Part shown: piece by piece, positions 1-9,118 of the stretch | Layout: the number at the start of each line of letters is the position of its first letter | How positions within the stretch are numbered: position 1 is the stretch's first letter | Source: Pyramidobacter piscolens | GTDB taxonomy: Bacteria; Synergistota; Synergistia; Synergistales; Dethiosulfovibrionaceae | NCBI GenBank assembly: GCA_004558205.1 | Contig: SFDM01000005.1 | Span: 62,001-126,000 of the forward strand | Direction: 5' to 3' | Length of the DNA stretch: 64,000 bases | Program-made: the position numbers and the translations under genes | Notes under the pieces: generated by a model | Database searches by the model: none | Seen by the model: the letters and a program-made list of their open reading frames with translations, nothing else | Told to the model about the DNA's origin: nothing

Positions 1-441
1 ACCCCCGCGTAAGCGGGGATGAACCTCTGACTCATGACACCACCCCCACGGGAACAATCAAACCCCCGCGTAAGCGGGGATGAACCCGCTGCTTGGCAAG
101 ACCTGGAACCTGTACGGACCAAACCCCCGCGTAAGCGGGGATGAACCGCGACGACAGCTGATACCCGTCGGCGCTCTCTACAAACCCCCGCGTAAGCGGG
201 GATGAACCCCTGTGCGTTGATGTCGTCTACCTTTTTTTGCGCAAACCCCCGCGTAAGCGGGGATGAACCCATTGGCACGGGCTGTCACCTCCTTATGGCT
301 GACAAACCCCCGCGTAAGCGGGGATGAACCTTTCACAAGATAATTGTCAATGTACGATACTAACAAACCCCCGCGTAAGCGGGAATGAACCGCTGGAACG
401 ACGGCAAAAAGCCCAGCCTCACCGCAAACCCCCGCGTAAGC
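1..441 (+). CRISPR. Type I-E-like CRISPR array, leader-distal end (partial)
   Basis: Repeats of 28 nt with core CCCCGCGTAAGCGGGG followed by ATGAACC recur every 61 nt (at 59, 120, 181, 242, 303, 364, 425; the first copy is cut by the window edge and shows bases 1-25). Spacers are 33 nt and all differ. Repeat length, palindromic core and the ATGAACC tail are typical of type I-E arrays. In that orientation the leader and the cas genes would lie to the left, outside the window. The last two repeats are degenerate (a G-to-A change at 364-391; only 17 nt left at 425-441), as expected at the oldest end of an array. No cas gene is present in this window. Confidence 0.96.
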
Positions 442-462
442 ATTGGGCAGGACAGATCGCGG

Positions 463-885
463 ATGCATGTCAATGGACCAAGTGTTTATGAAGCTATGCG
501 CCAGAACGGTGCAAGCCAGAAAAAAGATGCCTGGAACACTCCTATTGATTGGGGCGGCTCTTATAATAAGTTGATAGCTGCTGCCGTAGGGGAAGGTATC
601 ACAGCTGCGGCTATAACGAAATTTCTGACAACAAAAGACACGCAGTTAATCCCTTCATGGGGGCCATGGTTGGTAGGCGGTGCAGCAGCTGCTAAAAAGC
701 TGGCGGACCCAGAACAGAAAACCATCGTTATCAACTTCACAAATAACATTACTCTTTCTTCCAGCAGCCAAAAAGAGGATGTACTCGCTGCTCTCCAAGC
801 TGCTATTCGAGAACTCGAAGAAAAATTCAATGCTGTCGTTAACTTGAGCATGACAGAAGACTCTAGACTTGCTTTTGATGGTTAA
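463..885 (+). pseudogene. Possible C-terminal remnant of a phage tail tape-measure-like protein
   Basis: An open frame runs from inside the CRISPR array (385) to 885; the first ATG after the array is at 463 and has no clear ribosome site. The readable product (about 140 residues) has an Ala/Gly-rich hydrophobic middle (residues about 45-85) and ends with a strand-helix pattern, TIVINFTNNITL then a charged helix (ELEEKF). This resembles the C-terminal tails of some phage tape-measure proteins. It abuts the truncated CRISPR repeat directly, so its real N-terminus is missing. The phage assignment is a resemblance only; it could be an unrelated hypothetical protein. Confidence 0.4.
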
Positions 886-932
886 ATGTTGTAAAATAAA
901 GGCAACTAAAGCAGAGGGAGGGAGGGGACATC

Positions 933-1127
933 ATGTCTAAAGAGAGAAAAATTCACTATGTAGGCTGTGCATGCCTTATTTCCTACCTGATGAGTCGTTT
1001 TGTTTTTACTGGTCATAAACTCACGAGCTTTTTATTTCTTTCTGCTGCTGTTGTCCTGTACTTCGTAGCGAGGTCTCTTGCAATGAAGACAGATGAAGAA
1101 AAGGATTCTAGCAAAGAAGCCTCATAA
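933..1127 (+). CDS. Small two-helix membrane protein, unknown function
   Basis: This 64-residue ORF starts at an ATG preceded by a GGGAGGGAGGGG ribosome site and follows the phage-like fragment by 47 nt. It shows two hydrophobic segments (about residues 9-28 and 32-51) and a charged, Glu/Lys-rich C-terminal tail. Size and topology would fit a small phage membrane protein such as a holin or superinfection-exclusion factor, but no family motif is recognisable. It is followed at once by a strong terminator. Confidence 0.5.
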   Translation: MSKERKIHYVGCACLISYLMSRFVFTGHKLTSFLFLSAAVVLYFVARSLAMKTDEEKDSSKEAS

Positions 1128-1153
1128 CAAAAGCAGCCTAGCCAGAAATACAA

Positions 1154-1190
1154 CAAAGCCGCATCCCTTGCCGGGAGCGGCTTTGTTTAT
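1154..1190 (+). terminator. Rho-independent terminator
   Basis: CAAAGCCGC pairs with GCGGCTTTG around a short loop and is followed by TTTAT. It closes the small phage-like block. Confidence 0.75.
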
Positions 1191-2690
1191 CACGACACTG
1201 TAGTTCTATACAGAGGAACAGGCTTTCATGAAAGACATGCCAAAGGGCGTCAGAAGCAGCGATTCATTATCAATCATTATTGCTGGCGCCGCATTAAGAT
1301 ATACGTTCGAAGAGATGAGTAGATTTGTGAGACACTGGAGCCGCATTAAATTTCCAAGACAAACGTCCATTGTTTCAGTCTTTATTTTCGTAAATTCCCG
1401 ATATAACGTGGTGCGTTTGATCTTCTTTGTATCTTGAGGCATAATCAGCCACTATTCAAAACAAGTCTTCAACACTCTGGCGTCAAGCGGTGAAAGCCCT
1501 CGCGGCAAACCCCCGCGTAAGCGGGGAGTGGCGGATTTAGGGAGGTCGGAAAATGGCATGGAACATCACAGATCTTTGTAGCCTAAGGAATGGGGCACAG
1601 TTTTTTGAGCAAGATGGAAAATAGAATGAATGAAAGCATTGCGTTGACACGTATAGCCATTACGAGTGTTATTGTGAAGAATAAGGATTCTGTGAAAATT
1701 TAAATATTTTGCTGTACGAATACAGCGATTTTGTCATTGGACGCCTGAAACTACCTTATCGAATTAAGAAGATCAATATCCTATTCATGGTTATTGACGC
1801 TCTTCGAAAGGTTATTTTGGCGTTTACCGGCAAGTTGGGTAATATGTCTAAAATTAGCGCTAAACTTGCATTCTAATGCAGCGCCGCCAGCTTGAGAAAT
1901 TGACTTTTTCTTAGGGGAATTATTTACGTACAGATGACTATCTAGCGGAAAGCAGCTGTTTTAGGGTCTTCGGATTCAGAAAAAAGAGGTCATTAAAACG
2001 ACTATTTTCCTTGTGAAACCTCTTAAAACGAAGAAGTTCATTCATCGCGAGAGTTTTTTTGAAACCAATCGCTATGACTAAGAAAACAAGTGAGCCCCCA
2101 GCTATTTTATCTTTGAAAAAACACACTCCCAGAACTGGCCGGCAACGGTAAAAAAACGCAATACCGGGCTGATTACTGTGCGACTCCGGTACTGAGTATC
2201 GGGTAGGTCGTAGAAAAGAAAAGGCGGGAAGCTCTCTGTCTGATGAGGAAGATCGGACCAGCGTATTCCGAGCCCTGTTTTTCTGTCGTGTCACATCTTT
2301 TCTATCAGAACGTCAATAGGGATGTTTCCTTCAGGCAGGATTATGCAGAACCGGGACGGTGAAAGAAAATGTTCAGCTCATTGCCGCTGGTTTTAGAAGT
2401 TCCTGAAGAAAAAGGCGCGCTGCATTATGCGCCAGGACGTTGAGCGGATCAAAATACTGCCGTTGCGTTTTTTTAAGACTCTTAAATGACGAGGGATCCA
2501 GATCCCCTCCGTTTATGTGGCGGAGTTTCTCAGGTCGGCGGCCCGAAACTTGGCGAAAGCGAAGGGGCAAGTATAAGCAATTATAAATAGTAGGAACGAC
2601 GGAGTTCAGCTAAAAGAATTGATGCTCGGGGCGGAGAGCGCTCCCACAGCTCTTTTTCGTTATCTTGACGCCCTGTCATTGCGACAGATG
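1191..2690. other. Gene-poor stretch, probably decayed DNA
   Basis: Only short, unconvincing frames are found (for example 1228-1437 on the plus strand, 1938-2294 and 2373-2570 on the minus strand), without ribosome sites or recognisable domains. The minus-strand frames at 1938-2570 contain basic, fragmentary peptide that might derive from a decayed transposase or phage gene, but no signature could be identified. The stretch also contains the lone CRISPR repeat piece at 1506. It looks like residue of mobile DNA next to the CRISPR locus. Confidence 0.5.
1506..1527 (+). repeat. Orphan partial CRISPR repeat
   Basis: The first 22 nt of the array repeat (CAAACCCCC then GCGTAAGCGGGGA) are present exactly, then the match stops. 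It lies 1064 nt beyond the truncated final array repeat (425-441), in the same orientation. No second repeat is found at the 61-nt period on either side. Confidence 0.9.
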
Positions 2691-2694
2691 ACGG

Positions 2695-2700
2695 TATAAT
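2695..2700 (+). promoter_or_regulatory. Possible -10 element for the symporter gene
   Basis: TATAAT lies 95 nt upstream of the GTG start at 2795. TTGACG at 2665-2670 is too far upstream for a normal spacer (24 nt), so the -35 element is uncertain. Confidence 0.4.
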
Positions 2701-2794
2701 GTATTTTCTTTCACAAAATGCTTGTCATTTTTGGAATAAAAGCTATTATGACAGACATATCAGCTTAATTGACTAAACTTAAGGAGGAGTTCCC

Positions 2795-3952
2795 GTGCTT
2801 ATTGTGAAGCTGCTTGTCGGTATTATTGCGGGTATTGTGATTGGGTCTTATGTCGGGCCGGATGTGATGGGAATCGTGGTGGTCCTTAAAAACGTTCTGG
2901 GACAGGTCATTTCCTTTGCCGTCCCCCTGGTTGTGTTGGGATTTATTGCGCCTGCCATCGCTTCGCTGAAATCTAACGCAAGCAAAATGCTTTTAACTAT
3001 GCTCGGGCTTTGCTATGTTTCGTCGGTTGGCGCCGCGGCTTTCGCGGCCGTCCTTGGTTATACGATCGTGCCTCATCTGGTGATTCCCACCAATGTGGCG
3101 TCGCTGACGACTCTTCCTGATGTAATTTTCAACCTGTCCATTCCTCCTGTCATGCCCGTGATGACGGCTCTTGTGCTGGCTATTTTTGTGGGCATTTCCT
3201 GCATTTGGGCCCAGGCCGAGATGATGGACAAGCTTCTTGCCGAGATCAACCGTATGGTTCTCGAACTGGTGAAACGGATACTGATCCCCCTGCTCCCCTT
3301 TTTCGTATCGGCGACCTTTGCCCAGATGGCCTATACGGGGCAGATTGCGACGCAGCTGCCTGTGTTCCTTAAGGTCATCCTGATCGCCATCGCGGCTCAT
3401 TTCGTGTGGCTGGCCGTGCTCTATGCCATCGGCGGAGCCATCTCCCGCAGCAACCCCTGGGAGGTCATCCGTCATTATGGCCCCACCTACCTGACCGCCG
3501 TTGGGACCATGTCGAGCGCGGCAACGCTGCCTGTGGCTCTTGATTCCATTCATAAATCGTCGGTTATTTCCCGCGAGGTGGCAGATTTTGCCATTCCTCT
3601 AGGGGCGACGACCCATCTGTGCGGTTCCGTTTTGACGGAGACCTTCTTCTGCCTGACCATCTCTCAGATGCTCTACGGACACATGCCTTCCCTGGTCACG
3701 ATGGCGGTGTTCGTGATCCTCTTTGGTTTCTTCGCGATCGGTGCTCCCGGTGTTCCCGGCGGTACGGTGATGGCTTCGCTGGCGCTCGTCCAAGCGGTGC
3801 TGGGATTTGACGACGCGGGGACGGCGCTTCTGCTGGCGATTTTCGCGCTCCAGGACAGCTTTGGCACGGCCTGCAACCTTTTGGGTGACGGCGCTTTGGC
3901 CATGATGCTCGAAGGGTTTTATCATCCAGGAAAGGAAAAGAACCATCGGTAA
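2795..3952 (+). CDS. Dicarboxylate/amino acid:cation symporter (DAACS family)
   Basis: This 385-residue inner-membrane carrier starts at GTG with AAGGAGG 7 nt upstream. Family hallmarks (PF00375, the GltP/GltT/SstT group) are visible in the C-terminal half. A small-residue hairpin GTMSSAATLP corresponds to the serine-rich HP1 loop. PGVPGGTV corresponds to the unwound helix 7. DSFGTACNLLGD corresponds to the substrate- and sodium-binding helix 8 (usually D-x-x-R-T-x-x-N-x-x-G-D; the usual Arg is Gly here). That Arg/Thr/Cys position affects substrate choice, so a neutral amino acid such as serine or threonine is possible; this is inference. Its own terminator follows, making it a single-gene unit. 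Confidence 0.9.
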   Translation: MLIVKLLVGIIAGIVIGSYVGPDVMGIVVVLKNVLGQVISFAVPLVVLGFIAPAIASLKSNASKMLLTMLGLCYVSSVGAAAFAAVLGYTIVPHLVIPTNVASLTTLPDVIFNLSIPPVMPVMTALVLAIFVGISCIWAQAEMMDKLLAEINRMVLELVKRILIPLLPFFVSATFAQMAYTGQIATQLPVFLKVILIAIAAHFVWLAVLYAIGGAISRSNPWEVIRHYGPTYLTAVGTMSSAATLPVALDSIHKSSVISREVADFAIPLGATTHLCGSVLTETFFCLTISQMLYGHMPSLVTMAVFVILFGFFAIGAPGVPGGTVMASLALVQAVLGFDDAGTALLLAIFALQDSFGTACNLLGDGALAMMLEGFYHPGKEKNHR

Positions 3953-3972
3953 TTTTTGAAAAAACTGATAGG

Positions 3973-4015
3973 AACGGGGCCTGTTTCGTAACTATGACAG
4001 GCTCCGTTTTTGTTT
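3973..4015 (+). terminator. Rho-independent terminator
   Basis: ACGGGGCCTGT and ACAGGCTCCGT form a stem (one G-T pair) followed by a T-rich tract. It ends the symporter transcript. Confidence 0.8.
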
Positions 4016-4093
4016 TTACGGAGTTTCAGGAACAGGGCTGACGAAAGAGGCAGAGAATTTCAATTATGAAAAACTGCCGCCGGAAGGTTCAGC

Positions 4094-4102
4094 TGGTATA
4101 AT
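4094..4102 (+). promoter_or_regulatory. Extended -10 promoter of the flavo-diiron gene
   Basis: TGGTATAAT (extended -10, TGn-TATAAT) lies 48 nt before the ATG at 4150. No good -35 hexamer is visible, as is common for extended -10 promoters. Confidence 0.5.
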
Positions 4103-4149
4103 TGCTATGTCTTTGATTGGATATGAGAAATTAAGGAGGACTTGATCGC

Positions 4150-5367
4150 ATGAAAGCAATCTCTGTGGCGGACAAAATCTGGTGGGTGGGCGTCAACGAC
4201 AGGACGACGCATCTTTTCGAAAATCTCTGGACGCTGCCGAAGGGCGTCTCCTATAACTCCTACCTGATCGACGATGAGAAGACGGCGCTCATCGACGGTG
4301 TGAAGGCGGAGTTCTTTGGCGAGTACCTGGAGCGCATTGACAGTATTCTAAAGGGGCGCCCGTTGGATTACCTCATTGTCAATCACGTGGAGCCCGACCA
4401 TTCGGGGGCGATCAGAATGCTTCGCCAGGTCTACCCCAACCTGACCATCGTCAGCAACAAGCAGGCCCTGACTTTTATCTCACAGTTTTACGGCGACAGC
4501 GGCGCGACGCTGGAAGTGAAGGACGGCGGGACCCTGGATCTGGGTGCGCACAAACTGGCTTTTGCCGCGATCCCCATGGTCCATTGGCCCGAAACCATGG
4601 TGTCCTTTGAAACCTGCACGGGAATTCTGTTCTCCTGCGACGCCTTTGGAAGCTACGGCGCGCTTGACGGGGCGATCTTTGACGACGAGCTGGATATGAG
4701 CGCTGTCGAAGAGGAGACCCGCCGTTATTACGCGACGATCGTGGGTCGTTTCAGCGCCAACGTCCAGGCGGCTCTCAAAAAAGCGGCGCCTCTGCCTATA
4801 AAGATGATCTGCCCCTCCCACGGCCCGATTCATCGCGGCGACGTGGCGCGGGTGATCGGTCTCTACGACCGCATGAGCCGTCAAGTGACCGAAAAGGGCG
4901 CCGTGATCGTCTACGGCTCGATGTACGGGCACACGGCCTATATGGCGGAGTGCGTGGCCGAAGGGCTTCGTTTCTGCGGCGTCAAAACCGTGAAAATTTA
5001 TGACTCCAGCGTCGCCGACCTGAGCTGCGTCATTCGCGACGTGTGGCGCTATAAAGGACTCGCGCTGTTCTCCTGCTGCTATAATATGGGGCTCTTTCCC
5101 GCTATGTACCCCGTGGTGGAGAAGATCGAAAACAGCAAAGTTTCCGGGCGAGTGCTGGCCGTCGGCGGCTGTTATACCTGGAGTAAGGGCTGCGAGCTGA
5201 AAGCGCTGACTGCCCTGGCCGAAAAACCCTGTTGGGATCTGGTCCAGCCTGTGGTGGAAGTGAAAAGCAACGCGACCGATGCGGATCGGCAGGCGCTGTT
5301 TGAAGTGGGCTGCGCGATGGCGCAGAAGATTCTGGCTGATGGAGACGACTGTAACTGCAAAGAATAG
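4150..5367 (+). CDS. fprA: Flavo-diiron protein (A-type flavoprotein, FprA-like)
   Basis: The 405-residue cytoplasmic enzyme has an N-terminal metallo-beta-lactamase-fold diiron domain and a C-terminal flavodoxin domain (from about residue 255, VIVYGSMYGHTA). All six iron ligands of the family are in place: H79, E81 and D83 in NHVEPDHSG, H145, D164 and H224. Family members reduce O2 to water and/or NO to N2O using FMN and the diiron site, protecting anaerobes. No rubredoxin domain is fused, so this is a class A enzyme needing a separate electron donor. AAGGAGGA lies 10 nt upstream of the start. The gene stands alone between terminators. O2 versus NO preference cannot be told from sequence. 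Confidence 0.95.
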   Translation: MKAISVADKIWWVGVNDRTTHLFENLWTLPKGVSYNSYLIDDEKTALIDGVKAEFFGEYLERIDSILKGRPLDYLIVNHVEPDHSGAIRMLRQVYPNLTIVSNKQALTFISQFYGDSGATLEVKDGGTLDLGAHKLAFAAIPMVHWPETMVSFETCTGILFSCDAFGSYGALDGAIFDDELDMSAVEEETRRYYATIVGRFSANVQAALKKAAPLPIKMICPSHGPIHRGDVARVIGLYDRMSRQVTEKGAVIVYGSMYGHTAYMAECVAEGLRFCGVKTVKIYDSSVADLSCVIRDVWRYKGLALFSCCYNMGLFPAMYPVVEKIENSKVSGRVLAVGGCYTWSKGCELKALTALAEKPCWDLVQPVVEVKSNATDADRQALFEVGCAMAQKILADGDDCNCKE

Positions 5368-5382
5368 TGAGTTTTCTGCCGC

Positions 5383-5445
5383 AAAAAAACAGGAAGCAGA
5401 CAGCGCCGCGATAAATGCGGCGGCTGTCTGCTTCCTGTTTTTTTA
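5383..5445 (+). terminator. Strong, probably bidirectional terminator
   Basis: A long inverted repeat (AAAACAGGAAGCAGACAGC and its complement) encloses a small inner stem and is flanked by A-rich and T-rich tracts. Confidence 0.9.
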
Positions 5446-5570
5446 CGCGTATTAAACTTGAGATTTAAAAACATTGGTCTTTTGGGGTATTTTGTGTATT
5501 GTATACTGTTTTGTAAAGTCTTGATTTCATGTGAATTTTATTATAGACTTCATGACATGGGATCGACTGA

Positions 5571-5582
5571 ACACTGTCGACA
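5571..5582. promoter_or_regulatory. Candidate operator shared by the two lyase operons
   Basis: ACACTGTCGACA lies about 100 nt upstream of the CoA-transferase start. The same motif in inverse orientation (CGTCGACAGTGT, 11 of 12 matching) lies upstream of the second lyase operon at 15056-15067. The local region also holds TATTGTATACTG (5498-5509), another dyad typical of promoter regions. The nearby GntR protein is the obvious candidate to bind, but this is inference. Confidence 0.35.
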
Positions 5583-5682
5583 AGATTTAAAGAAGTGACG
5601 ATAAATTTTTGTATTGCGTGGCATATGTTAGCCATAACTTTCAGTCATTTTATTGAAAGCACTCGAAAGGGGACGTCTCACA

Positions 5683-6882
5683 ATGAGCGGAGCATTGAGC
5701 AACATTCGCGTTCTGGATCTGACCCGGGTACTTGCGGGGCCCTATTGCACCATGATGCTGGCCGATATGGGGGCCGAGGTCATCAAGATTGAAATGCCGG
5801 TGACCGGCGACGACACCCGTGCCTTCGCGCCCTTCAAAAACGGCAGCAGCATGTACTACGCCAACGTGAACCGCAACAAGAAGGGCATCACGCTGAACCT
5901 GAAAGCTCCTGAGGGCAAGGAGCTGTTCCTCAAGATGGTCAAGAACGCCGACATGGTGGTGGAGAACTATCGTCCCGGTGTGATGGAAAAGCTGGGCGTG
6001 GGCTATGACGTGCTCAAGGAAGTCAACCCCCGCATCATCTACGGCGCCGTTTCCGGTTTTGGCTGCTACGGCCCCTACAGCAAACGCCCGGGATACGACA
6101 TCATCGCCCAGGCCATGGGCGGCCTGATGAGCATCACCGGCCCCAGGGGCGGCAAGCCCACCCGCTGCGGCAGCGCCATGGGCGACGTGCTGGGCGGAAT
6201 GAACCTGACCATTGGCCTTCTGGCGGCTTTGAACGCCCGCAACATCACGGGCAAGGGACAGCGCGTCGACGTGGCGCTGGTGGACTCAGTGGTTTCCAGC
6301 CTTGAGACGGGCACCCAGAGGTACTTCGAAAAGGGCGTTCTGCCCGAGAGAATGGGCAACGAGTACGCGGCGGTCTATCCTTACGATTCTTTCAAGGCGA
6401 AGGATAAGGAGTTCATCATTGGCTGCGGCAACCAGAAGCTCTATGAAAAGTTCGTGGGGCTTATGAAGAAGCCCGGGCTGCTGACCGATCCCCGCTTCGC
6501 CACGCTTCAGGAGAGGAATAAACACGAAAACCGCGTCGCTCTGGCCAAGATCATCGACGATTGGGCCTCGGACTACAGCGCCGAAGAGCTGGTGGATATG
6601 ATCCTCGGCGTGGGCGTGCCCGCGGCTCCGATTATGGACCTGAAGGACGTCAGCGAGAACGAGCACATCGCCAAGGCCCGCGAGATGTTCGTGGATCTTG
6701 ATCATCCCGTCATCGGCAAGATGAGGGTCAACGGCAACCCCGTCAAACTTCTGGGCACGCCCGTGGAGTTTGTCAAACCCGCGCCCGTGGCTCCCGGCGA
6801 GGATAATGAGGCTGTGTACGAAGGCACTTTCGGCCTGTCCGCCGAAGACGTCAAGAGTTTGAAAGAAAAGGGCGTCCTGTAG
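5683..6882 (+). CDS. Class III CoA-transferase (CaiB/BaiF family)
   Basis: The 399-residue protein moves CoA between carboxylic acids. I chose the ATG at 5683, preceded by GAAAGGGG, over an in-frame TTG 30 nt earlier, because family proteins begin with the short segment before RVLAGPYCTMMLADMGAEV. The putative catalytic Asp is D168 in MGDVLGG, matching the Asp that forms the mixed anhydride in formyl-CoA transferase. The next gene encodes an HMG-CoA-lyase-type enzyme. In Chloroflexus a family III transferase paired with an HMGL-like lyase activates and cleaves citramalate. A similar role here (hydroxy acid to acyl-CoA) is reasonable, but the substrate is inferred. First gene of the operon. 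Confidence 0.9.
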   Translation: MSGALSNIRVLDLTRVLAGPYCTMMLADMGAEVIKIEMPVTGDDTRAFAPFKNGSSMYYANVNRNKKGITLNLKAPEGKELFLKMVKNADMVVENYRPGVMEKLGVGYDVLKEVNPRIIYGAVSGFGCYGPYSKRPGYDIIAQAMGGLMSITGPRGGKPTRCGSAMGDVLGGMNLTIGLLAALNARNITGKGQRVDVALVDSVVSSLETGTQRYFEKGVLPERMGNEYAAVYPYDSFKAKDKEFIIGCGNQKLYEKFVGLMKKPGLLTDPRFATLQERNKHENRVALAKIIDDWASDYSAEELVDMILGVGVPAAPIMDLKDVSENEHIAKAREMFVDLDHPVIGKMRVNGNPVKLLGTPVEFVKPAPVAPGEDNEAVYEGTFGLSAEDVKSLKEKGVL

Positions 6883-6995
6883 GCTGGACTGCCGTTGGAT
6901 TTTGCAAACGGCGGCGGTGACTTCCAATCCGTTCTTTGTATATTTGGGGCTCTCGCTGCATTGAAATGTTTTTATTTTGGTAAGGAGTGATTCGC

Positions 6996-7925
6996 ATGGA
7001 GTTCAACAACCTTCCCAAGACGGCTCTGATCCGCGAGGTCTGTCCCCGCGACGGATTCCAGAGCGTCAAGGAATTTATACCCACCGAAAAGAAAATCGAG
7101 TTCATCGAAGCCATGATCGCCGCCGGCGTCAAGGAAATGGAGATCACCTCCTTCGTCAGCCCCAAGGCTATTCCTCAGCTTGCTGACGCGGCTGAAGTGC
7201 TTCCCGAAGTGAAAAAGCGCCATCCCGAGGTGAAGTTCACCGCCCTGGTTCCCAACGCCAAAGGTGCTCAGAGAGCCCTTGACTGCGGCGCCGACGTGCT
7301 GAACTGCGTGTTCTCAGCCAGCGAGAGCCATAACATGGCCAACATCCGCCGCACCGTGGCCGAGTCTCTGGCCGGCCTGGACGACATTTTCGCCCTTGGC
7401 AGAGGCAAGGCGGAACTTTCCGTGTCCATCGCCACGTCCTTCATGTGTCCCTTCGAGGGGCGCACCAACCCCCGCCGCGTGGCCGAGCTGATCGGCATCG
7501 TGCGTGAAAAGGGTGCTCAGTGCGTCTGCCTGGCCGAGACCATCGGCACCTGCCTGCCCAACGATTTCAGCGAAACTCTGAATGTGATCAAACCGGCGGT
7601 GGAAGGTATTCCCACGTTCCTGCACATCCACGACACCTACGGCATGGCCCTTCTGAACGTGAAGGCCGCCCTGGATCAGGGATTCAACCGCTTTGACGCC
7701 GCCATCGGCGGCCTGGGCGGCTGCCCCTTCGCTCCTGGCGCCGCCGGCAACGCCGCCACTGAAGACCTGGTGTTCTTCATGAACGGTATCGGCGTCGACA
7801 CCGGCCTGGATCCTCTGGCTCTCGTGAAAGTCGCCCGCAGCCTCAAGGAGTACGGCCTGAAGACCATGGGACACCTCTGCGCCAGCGCCTACGGCAAAGA
7901 AGCTCCCAAGTGCAGCGGCTGCTAA
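6996..7925 (+). CDS. HMG-CoA lyase-like enzyme (possibly citramalyl-CoA lyase)
   Basis: The 309-residue DRE-TIM aldolase has the family metal and catalytic motifs: REVCPRDGFQ near the N-terminus (R18, D19), the metal-binding HIHDTYG, and the HMGL signature GGCPFAPGAAGN with the active-site Cys. Such enzymes split 3-hydroxy-3-methylglutaryl-CoA to acetyl-CoA and acetoacetate, or citramalyl-CoA to acetyl-CoA and pyruvate. Pairing with the CoA-transferase 113 nt upstream favours cleavage of an imported hydroxy acid. The ATG at 6996 sits 6 nt after AAGGAGTG; an in-frame ATT three codons earlier is ignored. A hairpin with a T-run follows the gene, so TRAP genes downstream may be partly uncoupled. 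Confidence 0.88.
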   Translation: MEFNNLPKTALIREVCPRDGFQSVKEFIPTEKKIEFIEAMIAAGVKEMEITSFVSPKAIPQLADAAEVLPEVKKRHPEVKFTALVPNAKGAQRALDCGADVLNCVFSASESHNMANIRRTVAESLAGLDDIFALGRGKAELSVSIATSFMCPFEGRTNPRRVAELIGIVREKGAQCVCLAETIGTCLPNDFSETLNVIKPAVEGIPTFLHIHDTYGMALLNVKAALDQGFNRFDAAIGGLGGCPFAPGAAGNAATEDLVFFMNGIGVDTGLDPLALVKVARSLKEYGLKTMGHLCASAYGKEAPKCSGC

Positions 7926-7967
7926 AGCCTCTGTCTGCGCTGCCTCTTTTCGCTCACGTCACGGTTT

Positions 7968-7998
7968 CAAGGCGGGGCTGAGAGTCCCGCCTTTTTTT
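7968..7998 (+). terminator. Terminator or attenuator before the TRAP genes
   Basis: AAGGCGGG and CCCGCCTT pair around a short loop, followed by T7. It may end the CoA-transferase/lyase transcript or set a lower level for downstream genes. Confidence 0.8.
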
Positions 7999-8050
7999 CT
8001 CCCTATGCAGGGGGATCCGCATTATTAATTTTTATACAGGAGTGATTTTC

Positions 8051-9031
8051 GTGTTTAAGAAAGTTGTCGCTTTGGCCGCTCTCGCTCTTCTGTCCTGCTC
8101 CGCCGCCTTCGGCGCCGAGTACAAGTTGTCTAACCAGCTTCCCCCTTCGCATCATATTTCAAAGGGTATCCATGTCTTTGCCGAAGAGGTAGCAAAACTC
8201 TCCGAGGGAAAGATCAAGATTAAAGTTTTTGACTCGGCTCAGCTTTACAAAGATACCGAAATCCTTGAAGCCATTCAGGATGGGCTTATTGAAATGGGGC
8301 TTGTCGCCACAAACAAATGGGGCGGTATGGTTCCGGCAGCTGACGTCTTTGACTTGCCTTTCCTGTTTGTGGACCTCTCTTCTCCCGGTAAATTCCTTGA
8401 CGGCGGTGCTGGCGCTATCCTTGACAAGGAGTTTATGAGCAAGGGCGTTAAGAATTTATTCTGGGTTGACTATGGTTTCATCCAGATGTGGAACAATAAA
8501 CACCCTCTCCACAGACCCGAAGATTTTGTCGGCCTGACCATGCGCTCCTACAGCGCCGGTGATTCTGAGACTTTGAAGGCCCTTGGTGCCGCTCCTACGC
8601 TGATGAGTTCTTCCGAAATGTACATGGGCCTTCAGTACGGCACGGTTGACGGTGCTACCACTGGTATGCCTGCGGCCGTTTCCCGTAAGATCTATGAAGT
8701 GTCCAAGTATCTGACCATCGCCAACTACAGTACCGCCGAGTTCTGCATCCAGTCCAACCTGGAGTGGTGGGAAGAGCTTGACGCCAAGGATCAGGAGATC
8801 ATCCTGAAGGCCGGTAAAATTGCTGAAGCTTGGATCCGCGACGCTATCGCCGCTTCTGAAAACTCGGCAGAGAAAGTTGTCCGCGATTATGGCCTTACCG
8901 TCAATACATTGACTGCCGAAGACCGCGCTTCCATGGTTGAAGCTACGAAGAGCGTGAAGGCTGACTTCCTGAAACGCGCCGGCAAGCCTGGCAAGGACCT
9001 CCTTGACGTCGCCGAAAAGCTTTTCAACTAA
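8051..9031 (+). CDS. TRAP transporter solute-binding protein (DctP type)
   Basis: The 326-residue periplasmic receptor binds a carboxylate and delivers it to the QM membrane complex. A clear signal peptide (FKKVVALAALALLSC then AAFG-A) ends near residue 20. The family pattern includes LYKDTEILEAIQDGLIEMG near residue 60 and, around residue 165, the segment GLTMRSYSAGDSETLKALGA with the Arg that usually clamps the substrate carboxylate. The GTG at 8051, 8 nt after CAGGAGTG, is preferred to the GTG at 8042, which overlaps that site. Base composition is richer in A/T than the two genes upstream, consistent with a highly expressed gene. It is followed by a GC-rich hairpin before dctQ. Confidence 0.93.
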   Translation: MFKKVVALAALALLSCSAAFGAEYKLSNQLPPSHHISKGIHVFAEEVAKLSEGKIKIKVFDSAQLYKDTEILEAIQDGLIEMGLVATNKWGGMVPAADVFDLPFLFVDLSSPGKFLDGGAGAILDKEFMSKGVKNLFWVDYGFIQMWNNKHPLHRPEDFVGLTMRSYSAGDSETLKALGAAPTLMSSSEMYMGLQYGTVDGATTGMPAAVSRKIYEVSKYLTIANYSTAEFCIQSNLEWWEELDAKDQEIILKAGKIAEAWIRDAIAASENSAEKVVRDYGLTVNTLTAEDRASMVEATKSVKADFLKRAGKPGKDLLDVAEKLFN

Positions 9032-9054
9032 ACTGATTTTGTGAAATTCTGTCT

Positions 9055-9082
9055 GGACCCCGACGGCGCCCCGCCGGGGTCT
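9055..9082 (+). terminator. Intercistronic hairpin between dctP and dctQ
   Basis: GACCCCGACGG and CCGCCGGGGTC form a very stable stem followed by TTCC rather than a long T-run. Such hairpins protect the abundant receptor mRNA and damp expression of the membrane subunits. Confidence 0.6.
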
Positions 9083-9118
9083 TCCTTTCCAGCGTGTGTT
9101 GATTGGAGGTTTCGAAAA

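Noticed and set aside
1938..2570. Two minus-strand frames as a decayed transposase
   Set aside because: No transposase motif or terminal inverted repeat could be found; kept only as an uncertain remark.
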